Assembly (NCBI GenBank): GCA_035578905.1
Contig: JAQJVL010000738.1
Coordinates: forward strand, 124,001-188,000
Source of the DNA: Stictocephala bisonia
Taxonomy: Eukaryota; Arthropoda; Insecta; Hemiptera; Membracidae
DNA: 64,000 bases
Direction: 5' to 3'
Under the pieces are notes generated by a model. That model saw nothing but the letters and a program-made list of their open reading frames with translations, was not told the DNA's origin and searched no databases. Every line of letters begins with the position of its first letter. The first letter of the stretch is position 1. Below are positions 11,601 through 26,300 of the stretch, piece after piece. A program made the position numbers and the translations under genes.

Positions 11601-14600
11601 TTAGTACCAACCATTCGGGTATTAAAACAGTGGTGTTCAATTCCAGCAAACCTAATCTGTCATCAATAAACAACAGACACTACTTTGAACATGAAGACAC
11701 GCTTTATATACATCCAACTCAATAATGATATAAAGAGTTTTCATTCTACAAAAAAATAATGAAAAACTATCTATAATAGAAAGCCTTGGCCAGGTAGAAA
11801 TTGACTCTTACTTATTTTTACAGTAAAAAAATGAATTTGGCTAAAATAAACATTTAATTCAATTGATGTGTTTATTATAGATTAAAATTAGAAGAAGAAC
11901 ACAGACAGAGAGAACAGGAAAGAGAACGAGAGCGGGAAAGAGAAAGACGGGAAAAAAGTAAAAAGAGCCCACGTGGTTCGCCTTCACATAGTCAACAAGA
12001 AACTTCAGGTATGCTAAAAATAAGAGTATTCAGTGTGCTCTTGTGTTTTTCAAACAAATTTTGTAGAATTTAAAATAATACCATTGACTATAGAAACAAA
12101 TAGGCTGTCAAAGCCAAATGCAGTTGCATTAGATGTGCGCATGTGCTGCAATCTAATCGGGATTTGTTTCAAATAAGTACTAGTACAACTATTATGTGTA
12201 AATATTAGTCACTTCAGCGAGTTCTGGAGTTGGCCATGAAAAGATATAAAGAAAGGGAAACTGATGCCGCTACTTGTAGAAACATACCAGAAGTAATTTT
12301 ATACAACAGGAAAACTTCTTCTTTCTTTTGTCAATGATAATACTAAAACTTAACTTATTCATATGCTATCTCTTCATTTAATCCTTTGTGAACAGTGCAA
12401 CTTTTACCTGAATAAATACGGTTAAACACTAAATATCGGGCTGATTTCAGTCTATGTATTAACACTAACATCTTTAATTTACATGGATAGGCTTCCACGG
12501 TCGTCACTATCACTAACAAATTCTAGGTCTTCAGGATTCGACCGCGTCAATTGGCTATGTACAAACATTGCCGACGTTTCGGCCACATTGCAGTAGGCCA
12601 TCCTCAGGGCGAGACGATCACAGTCACAGAATTTGACTGGCAGGTACGGGCCGGGCTCGTAGGTTATATACCCGCCTGGTGGTGGTGGGGGTGTTCTGGT
12701 AACTTCCATACCGTTCCAGTCCTTCTTGGCTCCGGCTGCTTCTGGAATGTTCTAGATTGTTTTTGATGCGTGGGGACTGCTGGCCTTCCGTTATGCATTG
12801 TACTTTTAATTTACTTAAAATTGGTTTCCACGTATTACTTAATTCTAATCCACTATCTTTATTAAAATTGTCAGTATGCTTTCTTATTTCTATAGCTTCT
12901 AAGATTTTTCTTTCGAAATAATTATCAGAATTTCCTAAAACGCTAACTTTGTCAAATTCTATTTCATGATTTGTTTTAAACGAGTGGTCGGCAATTGCAT
13001 AATGTTCTATATCATTATTTTTAGTGCACCTGATGTGTTCTTTTATTCTAGTTGAGACCAATCTTCCAGTTTCCCCCACGTAGCACCTGCCACAGCTACA
13101 TTTGATATGGTAAACACCAGAAGTTTGTAGCGGAAATTTCTCTTTCGTTGAACATAAAAATTGTTTTATTTTTGTAGGTGGTTTGAACACGGTTTTTATA
13201 CTATGTTTATTTAAAACTCTGCTTATTTTTTCTGTAATTCCTTTGACATATGGTAAAATGGCGTAGTTTTTTCTTTCTTCTTGTTGTTGTTCTATGGGTG
13301 CTCTTAATTTTCCTTGTCTGTTAATAGCCTTGTTAATTTCAAACGTCCTGTATCCATTACATTTAAGAATTTTCAATAAATTCAAATTTTCTGCTTTGAT
13401 ATGTTCTGAGTCTGCAATGTGAAATGCGCGATTGGCTAAGGTATTTAGAACTGTCGTCTTCTGTAGAGGATGATGATGAGACTCCGCATTTAGATAAAGA
13501 TCTGTGTGAGTTTTCTTTCTGTATACCGTGTGACCTAAGCTTCCATCCAGTTTCCTAATTACTAAAACATCGAGAAAAGGTAACTTCCTGTCTTCTTCAA
13601 TTTCCATTGTAAACTGAATTTTAGGATTGATAGAATTTATGTATTGGTGAAATTGATCCAGAGCGTGTCTTCCATGAGGCCAAATAACAAATGTATCATC
13701 CACAAAACGTAAAAATAACTTGGGTTTTAGATCTGCAGAGTCCATAGCTTTACTTTCGAAGTTTTCCATGAATAGGTTAGCTACAACCGGTGATAGTGGT
13801 GACCCCATAGGTGTCCCTTCTATCTGTTCATAAAAGCTGCCATCAAAATAAAAATATGTAGAGCGAAGACACAATTCTGCAATTTTAGCTAAATCTTCTG
13901 GTAGCATAACCTACGAGCCCGGCCCGTACCTGCCAGTCAAATTCTGTGACTGTGATCGTCTCGCCCTGAGGATGGCCTACTGCAATGTGGCCGAAACGTC
14001 GGCAATGTTTGTACATAGCCAATTGACGCGGTCGAACCCCGAAGACCTAGAATTTGTTAGTGATCTTTAATTTAGTTCTTTAGATATTAAATAGTTCACG
14101 TCGCAGTTTCATAATTTTTTTCTTCAATGTGCTATCCAGTATCGTTTTTTTAAGGGTGGACCTTTTAAAGTCGGATTTGGAGCACTGTGTTTTCCTTTAA
14201 TTTGACGTACAACTCAACCTATGCTCTCGTTTAAGATTTACTTTTGACTCCTTGCTCCCTGATATGACAGAAATATGGTAGTTACTTCAAAAAAATAGAT
14301 TTATAGGTGCAGTAATGATGTAACAAGTTGTATTGCTTTATCTTTAACCACTTATCTGCTACTCCCGAGATGGTGCTATGGTACAAAATAACATAGCAGT
14401 TAAAGGGTTAATCATTCAGAAATTATTCTTTGGTCTCTACTCACCTGAAGAAAGTGCCAGAGGTGCAGAAAAATTGAGATTATATGATTCTTCTATATTT
14501 ATTTACTACTACTCTGGTGTTGTTAGTAGACTTGTCTTTTAAGGTAAGTTTACTGATGTCCTATCTCTCCAATACATTAATTCCTGGCCTAGTGCCCTTT

Positions 14601-17600
14601 AACCTAATCTAAAATCAGAAATTATTAAGCCAGTGCGGGAGAGTTATGTATAGTGTAGATTGCTAATGAACTTACTAAATCAGTGTCCCATATTACTTAC
14701 TGAATCTAATCTTGGTAGATATAAGTTTTTTTCTGATGACTTATTATAGAGCTGTTTAGCTACCTTAACCTTTTTGTTTTTAAGCATTTCGAACTCTATG
14801 TGGAACAAAATATCTCAACTTGTGTTTCTAAATATGTTTACATTATTTCCAACATTCATATTTTTCTTTTAATTGTTGTAGTTTTTTGCATGTATAAAAA
14901 TGGTCAATATGAAATATTTTTCTCTATGGACCATAATAGACTCAAATATTCATTTACTAAAGGGAAAAATAAGATTTATGTTAATAACTAAAACAGAACT
15001 AAAGTTACAGGGTTAGTCTTGACAATACATTTTGTGGCTGCAAATAAATCATAGTGCAACATAGATTTGTAGGCACCTGGATTATGTATAAAAACAATAC
15101 CACTGTTCAAGTAAGGATGGGTGGGTCAATACCAGTGTTCATGTATAGGTGGGCAGTTGGGTTAAGGATGGGAAAAGTCTAAGAAATCGTAAACAAAGTG
15201 ATGATCGGTCAGTGCCTAAGACAGATGACTTTGTTTCAGCTAGGAAGGCGCCAGTAGCAGTGCCTCCCTCAGACTGTCCTGTTCAATCAAGAGCGATACC
15301 TCACTTTGTCCGCCCGTTTGAAGACCCTTTTGTTCGGTTTGTCAAGAAACCCTCCCCGCCTTCATTGTTCTCACCACAGCAACCACTAGTCGAACAACAG
15401 TTACCAGTATACCCGCCTGCCACATCCTTGAGGTTGGCTGACACCACAGTTCCTGTTAGACCTTCATTATCTGTACCACAAGACTTTACTATGAACCATC
15501 ATTCCTCTTCAAAACCACCCAGATTAAAATCTCCTGTCAGTGATAACAGACAGCCTGTAAACCACTCAAAAGTTTTGGATGTGATTAATCTTGTACCTGC
15601 ACTGGTCAAGGAATTGGATTCAGATCAGTCATCTAGTTCTCCAATGCTTGTGGTTCCAGATCCAGTCAAAATGCTTTCTTGTAATCGCTATTCTGCTGTA
15701 AGTATTCAACTTATTGTACTTAGTACAGTAAGTTATTGTTAATTATGATGGTTAGATTAATTTTACAACATCTTTAATTAGGTTCTGACTTGGACTAGAA
15801 AATCCTATTGAATTAGTCTTTCTAAATTTAAAAGACATTATTTACCTTGAGATTTACAGGGGATCAAAGTTAATGCTGAGTCTGATGAAACTCGAATTAC
15901 TAGAAATTTTGATCTGGAACTAACTTAAATAACTTTGTGTTAAATAATTGTTCACAAACCATTGTGAACATGTTTTGAAATCTTTAAATCTTGTGGTCCG
16001 CTCTTAATGTAGATTTTGTGCGGATGGAATCATAAGTTATAGTTTAGAATATGCTGTAACGAGCGATGATTTAGTCCTAAAGCACCCCACGAGGTAGAGC
16101 AATTCATCATGCTTTTTATGGAGTAACTGCTGTACTTTTTACAATCCCTGCAGCCCAAAAGGCAGTGACCCTCACAATGTTGATCTGTGATCAGGACTTG
16201 GTGGATCACGTGCCTCATTAAAAGCATTTGTATGGCTGTTAACTTTGACATTACACTTAACTGATGAATAAATCGCTCAAAATGAGGTGGTCAACAGAAA
16301 AAGGGCTCATATATCTAAGTGCCCTTTTTACGCAGAACGCTTGTTTGTCTTTGCCATATTGTTGACTGTAAGTGGTGAAGGTTTCGTAAGGAAATTTTAA
16401 GAAATAAAGTTTGCAGGCAAGTTTTAATGGAAGCCTGAAGCTAACAATTTGCACCAGGTGAATCGGACAAATGCACTCTGCTGTTATTTTGTACTCTCAA
16501 TGTTTACTGTTATTGTTTTATACAGGGTGTCCCTGAAATAAAGTGCGAAGCTTCAGGAAATGGTTATATAGGTCAAAATAAAGAGAAAATCAACAATATT
16601 TTTTTCCAAATACACTTCGTTTACCAGATTTCCGCTATTTTGTTTTTTGTTTTTTTTCACAAAAGAATTTTTAACTCCAAGTTGGCTCAACCGATCGTAA
16701 TAAAACTCGCTATGCTTTTTTAGTATAATAGAGACCTAATCTAAGAAAAAAATTATCTTGATCCAATTTAAAATTTCAAAATGGCGGCCATTTCAAAATT
16801 TTAAATGGAAATTGTGGAAAAAATGGCAAAAATACAAAAAAAATATTTTTTTTATATTTGTATTACTAATCTGTCAGTATCAAAAACGATAGAATCGGAC
16901 AAAAAATAACCAAGAGACATTGACATTTATGTTAGAGGCAGAAAAAAAAGGCAATTACAAATAGCTTTTTTTTCTGCCTCTCAACACACATGTCAATGTG
17001 TCTCGATTATTTTTTGTTAGATTCTAACTATTTTGATACTGAAAGACTGTTAATAAAATTATCTAAAAAAAAAGTATTAAGCATTTTTTGCTGTTTTTCC
17101 CGCAATTTCCGTTAAAAAATAAAAATGGCCGCCAGTTTGATATCTTGAATTTGACCAAGTTGATTTTTTTTCTTAGCTTAGGTCTCTATTATACTAAAAA
17201 GCTTAGCAAGTTTCATTAAGATCGGTTGAGGCAACTTGGAGATAACAATTCTTTTGTGATAAAAGCAAAATGGTGGATGTATGGTAAACAAAGCATTTTT
17301 GGATTAAAATAATTCTTGATTTTTCTCATTATTTTGTCCTATATAACCATTTCCCAAACTATGGCACTTTATTTCTGGGACACCTTGTATTTAATAAAAT
17401 ATTATTATTAGTACAGATACTACTTAAATTAAGTAAAATTATGTAATAAATTTATAACAAAGTTATTTACAGTGAATTTAATTTTCACTATATTTATAGT
17501 CTAAAATATATAAACACCCAATGTTATTACTTTGTGTATTTCAAAGGTTTTCACTTAACTTATCTTAATGATTACAGACACACACGCATTCTCTTTTATA

Positions 17601-20094
17601 TTTATAGATCAAACAATAAATCCACTGAATCAATCAAACTTGCCTTAAGAGAAATCTACGATCCTCAGGACTATGCTATCAGTCCTCAGTATTATAAACA
17701 AAATTATTTACATTTTGTACATTACATATAAAACCAAAGCTGTTAACACTTAATACACATCAGTATTTACATTTGAACAGGTGTTCAATTTTTTGGTTAA
17801 TTTAAATTTTCCCACTTTTTATAGCTGAAAAACGTACTGTGAGGGCTTCCCATGCCCTTCAGAGTATAAATATTTAAAAATCGAAGATCTTATTGTACAA
17901 CTCCAAATTAGGGCTAATTTTTTGACATCATTCAATCATTAAAATTAATTATGAAATAAGGGGGGAGTTGTGTTGACAAAAAAATGCTTTACATATTATG
18001 TATAAAAGTATTTGAAATCAATTATTAGTCTAGAAATCAATCAAAAAAGTCAAAGGACTTTTCATATTTTTTGACAGAAGAAGACGTTAAATTTATTGAA
18101 AACAATAGATATGTAAAATATCAAAGCAATATATGCCTACAGTAGCCACGGAATATCTTGAGCTGTCAAAACCGTTACTTTTCAATGCTTGGTGGTTAGC
18201 AGAGTGGAAGGGTACGGCATACGCACGTGTGCCTTTGTACTAACCTGACATAGACATTGACTACCTCTGCTGATCAGCTGATTGGAGAGTGGAGTGTCGC
18301 TGCCTTCTTTTTGTATCGAAAACGTTGTGTTATTGCAAATATTAGTGCATGTTTTGTTTATAACAATTATTAGCTGTTATATATTTAATAACTTAGCCAC
18401 GTATGTTCTAATTTAAGTATTAATTTAATTCAAACAGCTGTATATCTGTAAAGAGATTCAATTGAATATTGTTCAGAAAGTCATTCACGAGTATGAGTTT
18501 CTTATTATAAAATTAAATTAAGGGCTGCATACAATCAAAACTTGTACATTACTTGTTTACTAACATAACCTACATTCTAAAAATTCACTAGTGTTTTATT
18601 ATTTGGTATTCCATATGATTTTATTTTTCTCATTAAAGTTTAGATAAAAATAATAATGGCCTATAATCGTAACATGATAACACATTATAATACCAAGTAA
18701 TATGATTGTAAATAAATATGAGTATCAGTGAGTAATCATATGAGAGCTGTGTTATGAAAAAGGTAACTTGCGGGCGTGGGGAGTTGATGTTAACAGCAAT
18801 TTTAGTAGCACGCTAAATGCTGTTTATTGGTGGAGATCCCCCTCCCTCCGACACTGACTGTGACGTAAACCACAGCTCAAGATATCCCGTGGCTATTATT
18901 AACAGGTCTATTATCTTTGATATGTAAGCTAATAAAGTGTATAGACACTAAACTTTAAATCATTTCTTTTATTTTCTGCTTAAGTTCAATGTTAAGTGTT
19001 TAGAACACAATAGTTTCATTATTATATTTATAGTGATATATTGCAATAGCAGCGCTCGATAGTATCATTTATTAATGAAAAAAATTACTTATGATACAAA
19101 AGTACACTAAAACCAGAGTAGTAGTAACATACACAAAAGAATCACATAATCTGACAAATTTTCAGTACCACTGGCACTTTCTTCAGGTGAGTGGAGAGAG
19201 AGACTTCTACTCACTTGAAGAAAGTGCCAGTGGTACTGAAAGTTCGTGTGATTATGTGATTCTTTTTTGTATGTTACTACTACTCTGGTGTTTGCTGATG
19301 TCCTATCTCTCCAATATACTAATTCCTGGCCTAGTGCCTTTTAACCTAACCTAAAATTATGATACAAAAGGAAACTTTAAATTAAATTTCTCAAAACACA
19401 TCCTATGCTTAAATGTGCCCTTCTTCCGTAGACCACCTCAATTTAGCTAGTTAAATGACCATTTTTCTTAATGATAATGTACAGAAACATAATAATTTTG
19501 TTACTGAGTGTTGAGTGGTTTTTTTCTAGTATGACTTATTAGTAATATTACTGAAATACTACAAAAAAATGGATTTCAGGAGTAGTTTCTTTGTCTGTAA
19601 CAAATAACAGGTAAAAAAATAATAACAACGGGTTTAGTTAATTGTGTTTGAAAAATCATGTAAAAACTAGGAGACACCCCTGCACGCTTTGTGTGCCAAC
19701 CCCACCACTTGGCACTAGACACCTCGGCCTCGGCATGTGACTTTTGACTACAAATAATAGTAGGTTAACCATATAAAGTAAAATCACAATATTAAATTTA
19801 TTTACATTATTTCACTCACACTACTTGCGTTGATACCTATTTATTAGTATAGGGTTACTTAGCCTATTTCAAACGTGTTTATTTCATTTGTGTTTGTTTA
19901 ACAACTAAATTGAGGGGCTGTTTGTACCCCTTAGGAATGGTATTTCGAAAAATTCTTTCTTAATGGGTCCTTTCGATACTAAAGCTAACTTCCTTTAAAA
20001 TTTCGTGTAAATCCTTTTGGTGGTTTTTGAGAGTTTGTGATCAGTCAGTCAGTGAGTGAGTAGTATTTGGCTTTTATATATATATATAAAAGCC

Positions 20095-20125
<31 letters not shown>

Positions 20126-23100
20126 CAAAAAAAAAAATATATATATATATACTGAAATCAGCTTTGTTGTTGACTAATACAATAATTAAGTTTTATTTTT
20201 TTTAGTTTTATTTGAAATGTTAGTTTATTAATATTATAAATATTCAGAAATGGTTTTTGTTGTATAGAATAAGCAGTTGTATTATTTATTAATAGCAGCG
20301 GATGTTATGTGCATTTGTACAAAAGTAAAAACGTAGGATTGAATCTCACCGATCGCTTTGTTGTGCTTTCAATATGTCATAAACCCTTCGCTGTTGTGAC
20401 TATTTGATCTCAAATGATAACATAAAGTAAACACAGATATGAATTTTTCACAAATTAGTTTCGGACAAAATATTGCTGATTGTGATCATGTATAAGATGG
20501 GTACAGCCTATTATAAGCTGTTCTTATTTCATTTGTGTTTCTTTAACAACTAAATTGAGGGCTGTTTGTACCGCCATAGAAATGGCTATTCGAAAGATTT
20601 TCTTAATGTGTTCCTGTACATTCTAAAGCTAACTTCCTTAAAATTTCGGTAAATCCATTTGTTCTTTTGAAGTTTTGTATCAGGTCGGTCAGATGTAGTA
20701 TGAAATGCTTTAAAGAAAATTTTCATAATGTATAAAATATGAATTATAAAAGCGAATTTGGTTATTGTTTTTGTTGTATTAGAATAGCAGTTGATTATTT
20801 TTAAATAGTGCAGTAGCATATTTCAAAGTAATGTATGATTTATCTTACCGATGCATGTCAGTTTCTTTCAATAGTCAACCCTCTTTCGTGTTGACCATTT
20901 GAGCTCAAACCTGATAAATAGATCATAGACACAGAAAGTGGATTTTTCCACAAATAATGTGGACAAAATAATTTGTGTTGTATTGTATAAATGAACCCAT
21001 GTATAAGTTATTACACACTCATCTGAGGTATAAATGACCGAACTATATAACCCAAACCCGGACATAAAAATCCAAATCATATCGTAATAACATTATATAC
21101 AGTACAAACCCAATTTTCCGTCAGGGTTTGGAACCGTGGCTGTGGAGGATTAGAGAGTAGACGGATTATAGAGAATTTACCCACTCACACTTATATCACT
21201 GAAACTTATTATTAGTGCTTACGCATGTTAGATTTCAATGTTGTATAGTACATATTGATTTAAAAAAATGAGAATGAAAAGGTTAGAAAAAAAAAACATG
21301 CTACAGAATGCTATTACAGAAAGCCTACTGTACGCTTTTATTACAGTAGGCCTAGTTTTAATGTAAAACATAAGCTTGTACATTAATGAGCACAAAAATT
21401 AGTTATCAACATTCTTAAAATTAAACTGCAGTACAGTGTAACATGTAAGTGGGCTAGACCGCTGGAGGGGGTATTTTTGTCTTCTTGACGGATGAGTCGT
21501 ACGGCAACTGTCACATCGTGGCTCAACGAACCCAGACACTGACGGATAACAGAACCTGGAGGAAAATAGAGTGACGGACAATCGGGTTTTCACTACATTT
21601 ATATTAGTTTTCATTCCATAACAATTATGTACAATTAATAATTTGTTGAGTTAATTTTTAATTAGTATTAACAAGAAAAGAGATAAAAACAGCAAACTTA
21701 TGTATGGTTGAGAAAGAGGTATTTTTTACGCTTTAGATTGAAGAGAGAGTATAAAGTAACACTGTCAGTTAACTCCCTCTTACACCACTTTTGTATATCA
21801 TTGTTTCACCATGAGGTTTTATCGTTCCTTATGTTAATTGTTTACTAATATCTCCTGGTACACAACCTCAACTTGAACTTAATAATTTTATAGAAAATCA
21901 AGAGCCGCCTGGACAGTCCTGTGATATCTGAACAGCTGGAAGACCTATCTCCTCGTCTTGTACTCACTAAAGGCCCACCAGACAAACTGGATGCTTCACC
22001 TCGCAAACTACGCTTCCTTGCTACCTTTGGTCTCACTACACTTACTGCCAGAAATGGTAGGTTGAGACTCAGCTCCAAGCTAAACATAGGCAACCTTTAT
22101 TGTCAGTGTTGTTTAATACTAGCTGTATTCACCCGCTTTGCCGGTCATAATTGATATATAATTATAATGTGCAGCAAGCTTTCAGTTTACAATGTATCCA
22201 ATTTAGAACAGCTGGTGTTAATTTTAATTTACTACTGTACTCGATTATTTTTAATTTTAAAAGTTAGTCTATCACAATTTTATTCAATTTTTTTTTTTTT
22301 ATTTAACAGCTGTTAATCAAATTTAAATCAATCAATATAGCTCCATAAGAATACCATAGTAATTTTGTGGGCCAGTGGGATGAAGTACCTAGGTTAGAGA
22401 GGAGAATCCTTTCTTAGTGAGCCTCTAGGGGTCAAGAGAAACCTATATACAAAATTTCAAGTCAATTGGACGTATAGTTTTGGAGAAATAGTTATGATTG
22501 GTAAATGGCTTCTATATGTACAGGGTGTAACTGTGAAATACTTGGACAAACTTCAGGAGGTTGTCCCTGGGGTCAAAACAAACCAAAAAGTTCATATAAA
22601 CATATGTCCTAATATGCATCGTTTTCTGTCCGTCTGTGCTTTTTTACATTATAACTTTTTTCTCAGCAACCATTAAAGGTAGTATGTTTAAATTTGGCAC
22701 ATATGCAGTACTAGTGATTTTCTATTACAGGAAAAAATTTGTCTGAAAATTTCAAAATGGCAGCTAGTTTAAAACTTTGACGTTAAAGTCCATAAAAACT
22801 ATACACTCTATAAAAAAAACAGAAAAATGATAAATTGTTGTAAATTTAATTATAAAGAAATACATAAATTTGTTGTAATTTCTTTAACCTAGTTATACTT
22901 GAAGTTTTGTTCTTCAAGTGTAACTAGATAAAAGGAAATACCACAAATTACGTATTTCTTGTTTGTTTTCAATAAATAAGGTATCGTTAGTTTTATACTC
23001 ACATTTACTACAATTTTTCACTTTTGTGTTATTTTTATACAGGGTTTAGTTATTTTGGAATTAAACATCAAAGTTTTAAATTAGCCACCATTTTGAAATT

Positions 23101-23338
23101 TTCCAACAAATTTTCTTTTAAGTTCTGTAATGGAAAACCCAACACTCTACCTTTAATAGTTACTAAGAAAAAAATTGTAGTGTAAAAAGCACAGACGGAC
23201 AGAAAACGGGGCATATGTAATTTGTTATTGTTGGCCCCAGGAACAACATTCTGAAGTTTGTCCAAGTATTTCAGTTACACCCTGTATATAGATTAATTGC
23301 TGTTGTTCCTTCTTAGCAAAAGAAAAAATTAAAAAATA

Positions 23339-23391
<53 letters not shown>

Positions 23392-26300
23392 CACACATAT
23401 TGGGTAGGGATGGTTAATTCAAATTCCAGAATATCACTTCTCAATTCACACTATGTATGTATATCATAAAAAGGGTTAAATGTTATGATCTCTCTTGAAA
23501 CATTTAATTGATAAATTACTTAGTAGGGTTGTATTACATTTTATGATCAAATCCAATAGAGATATGTATACATCTAATCTACATAATTAATTTTAATACA
23601 TACTAGCTGAACCCGGCGGACGTTGTCTCGCCTTTCATTTTTCATTGACATACCAAAATTATTTATTTTCAAGTTTCACCACATGTTTTAATTACCGAGG
23701 AATAAAGGTTAACACCAAATACAGATCACCTGATCAAGTAAAAGTAGTGTGTGCTACACTCTCAAGGTGAAATGTAGAACTACAATAAATCAAAACATAT
23801 ACAGTACTGTTGTTGTGAGAACTTCAATCTGCTTATGGCATGTGAAACTACATTAAACCACACATCATATGTTTTTTGTAAACAATTCAGATTCTCCATT
23901 TGAATAACATGGGATCTTAAGGAGCCCGTGGGGCGGGACCCTGTGGACGGATCTGCATCAAACTTCACAGAAACCATCTCGGGAGTATACAGGACAGCAT
24001 CCTAAAGTTTCATGGCGATCGGTTGGATGATTTGGCAGCGCATAAACTTCAAACATATATATATACAAATATCCTCTTTTATAAATATAGATTTGCATTT
24101 AACAAGTGATACTATTATTTTCAAATTAGATTTATACTGAGAAATCGACTCCCAAATCCAAGTATAAAACTGCAGTTTTTATGTGCCTATATTTATTGAC
24201 AAACTCAATCATATTTATGACATTTGTATGAAGAATTATATAATTTTTAATGAAATCAACTACACATGTTTTCTTAACCCTTCAATGGTGACATGGATTA
24301 TGCATAAGATTATTTTTGGCATAGTTACCAAGTGTAGAATATTTTCAATATATATATTAAGTAGGACTTAGAAACAACAAAACTGCATAGTATTTTTGCT
24401 TATAGTTATTTTTTAATTAACTCTCAGCATATTACTGTAGTTTTACATAATTGTTAACTAAAATTTATATATATAACAAAATTTAATGAATTGTTTATTT
24501 TTTATTTATCTGTTTGATAAATGAATGGTAAACAAATATGTATGTATGTTACCATATCTTATATATTAAAACAATCGGGTCATTTAGTTCACTCACTTTC
24601 TAAACTTATTACTTGACCGATTTTGATTACTTTTTTTCTTCAAAAGATAATTTTGATTTTTAATTTGTAAAGGAGCTAGATTTTTGAAATTCCCATGAGT
24701 TCTTGCCCTACATGCCGTCAAAGTTGCAATGTTATTCTTATGTAGATTAATTTTAATTTACCAGCTGGCAGTATAAACAAATGTTAAATGGTTTAAATAA
24801 TGTGTTAGGTTAAAAATAAAGAGCAGCACAGTAAAACATCAAGTTAAATTATAAAAGAACGAATATATGTATATCTGTGTGTATGTTAGTTATCATCACC
24901 GTTAGTTAAATAAAATGAAAAAATTCAAATATACTTAATAATAAATAACATTGGTTGTATATAATGTAGCCTTATTAAAGCTACTATTTATTTTTGATAT
25001 GTTGAACAAACTTAAATGAGAGATTAACCTCTTAACGACCACGCTCGCATATATGCGAGCGACGTAATGTCCCGCCCGTGGGCCACGCTCGCATATACGC
25101 GAGCGCGTGTATAGGGATCGTATTGCCGGGTGCTGCGGTGTCATAGACGATCGTATTACTTCGTTTTTGGTACGAAAGTATTCGGGAAACTTCGGCCTTT
25201 CTCGTAGTGTATTTTGTTTTTGACTCCGGGTGATTACATCTCTGCGTGCATTTAATTTCTAAGTCGCGCCAGCTGACACGAATTCTGTTGTGCTGTTTGC
25301 CGCCAATGCGTTGTAGCTGAATGTAAACAAAGTGAAATGGCGAAACGTAAACTGTGTGTTGATGAAATCCACGAGTATTTTAGTCGTGATGACTTAAGTC
25401 TATCTGATAATGGTGAAAGTGATTTTATTTCAGACATTTCTTCTTCAAAAGTGAACAATTCAATAAATGAAGTAAATGAAAACGTTATTCCAGGCCCGTC
25501 TGGAGATGGACCTACAACTGTTTCAGAGGGCATGTCCGATATATTAGATGAAGGTAGAAGTATAAATAACAGAAATGTAACTTTTAGGCCTATTGGAAGG
25601 TTTGATCAAACCAATGACATACTTAGGCCTACATTGTGCCAAGCTTCCAAAACAAAAGAAAAAATTGTATTCCCCTGGAAACATGATAAATAATGGTTGA
25701 ATACCACACCCTTCATCAATTTTAGAGTAAGTTTATCAAATAAAATTAGATTTTTAGTAATTATAATGTTTCATAACATTATAAACAACCATTTTATAAG
25801 TACTCTTACTGTATGTTAATTTTAAAAATAAATAAGTTTTTATTGTTTTATTGTATTTTATTGCTTTATTACCTAAATAAGTACCTAAAAAGTAAACTTT
25901 ATTTTTATAAAATATGGTAACTTTCACTCTTTAAAACAGTGGTTCTCAACCTGGGGGGCGCGCCCCCCTGGGGGGGCGTGAGAGAATTTCAGGGGAGGCG
26001 TGAGGGTACAAAGAAAAAAAATTAAAAAATATATATTTTGTTAAAAAACTAAAACTTTCAAAACCATCAAATAAACTTTCGTATTTAAATATATCTGGAT
26101 TTTTATTTTGCATCCCAGCTTTTGCTAACGTAGAGTTAGAATCGTCAGTTTCATAATTTCACTGTTCTAACTTGAACCAACCAATTATTGACTGGAGGGG
26201 AGGCGTGAGCTATCTTCAGTGTTCAAAGCCAGTGCTAAAAGGCTGAGAACCGCTGCTTTAAAACATTAAAATTTAAAAGTTTCAAATAAAATGCTTTATT

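Larger units (their letters stand above)
12482..14062 (-). mobile_element. Penelope-like element with inverted pseudo-LTRs
   Basis: A 12-bp direct repeat ATCTTTAATTTA (12470-12481 and 14063-14074) brackets the element. Inside it, 159-bp near-identical terminal repeats lie in inverted orientation (12509-12667 and 13906-14064), around a reverse transcriptase/GIY-YIG ORF on the minus strand. The upstream part of the RT is missing, so the 5' side is truncated directly onto the inverted repeat, an arrangement known for Penelope-like elements. It sits in the intron between exons c and d. Confidence 0.88.

Noticed and set aside
15149..15742. A free-standing 197-codon gene starting at ATG 15149
   Set aside because: The frame crosses a good acceptor (15239) and a good donor (15698) whose phases fit the neighbouring exons, so only 15240-15697 is treated as coding.
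17534..17731. Frame with SNNKSTESIKLALREIYDPQ after an acceptor-like TTTATAG, as a GSE1-like exon
   Set aside because: The phase after the acceptor does not fit exon d (it would hit a stop at once), there is no donor, and no family is recognised.
19091..19354. 87-codon frame over the F1 foldback
   Set aside because: The two halves translate mirrored DNA of a palindrome; it is a by-product of the repeat.
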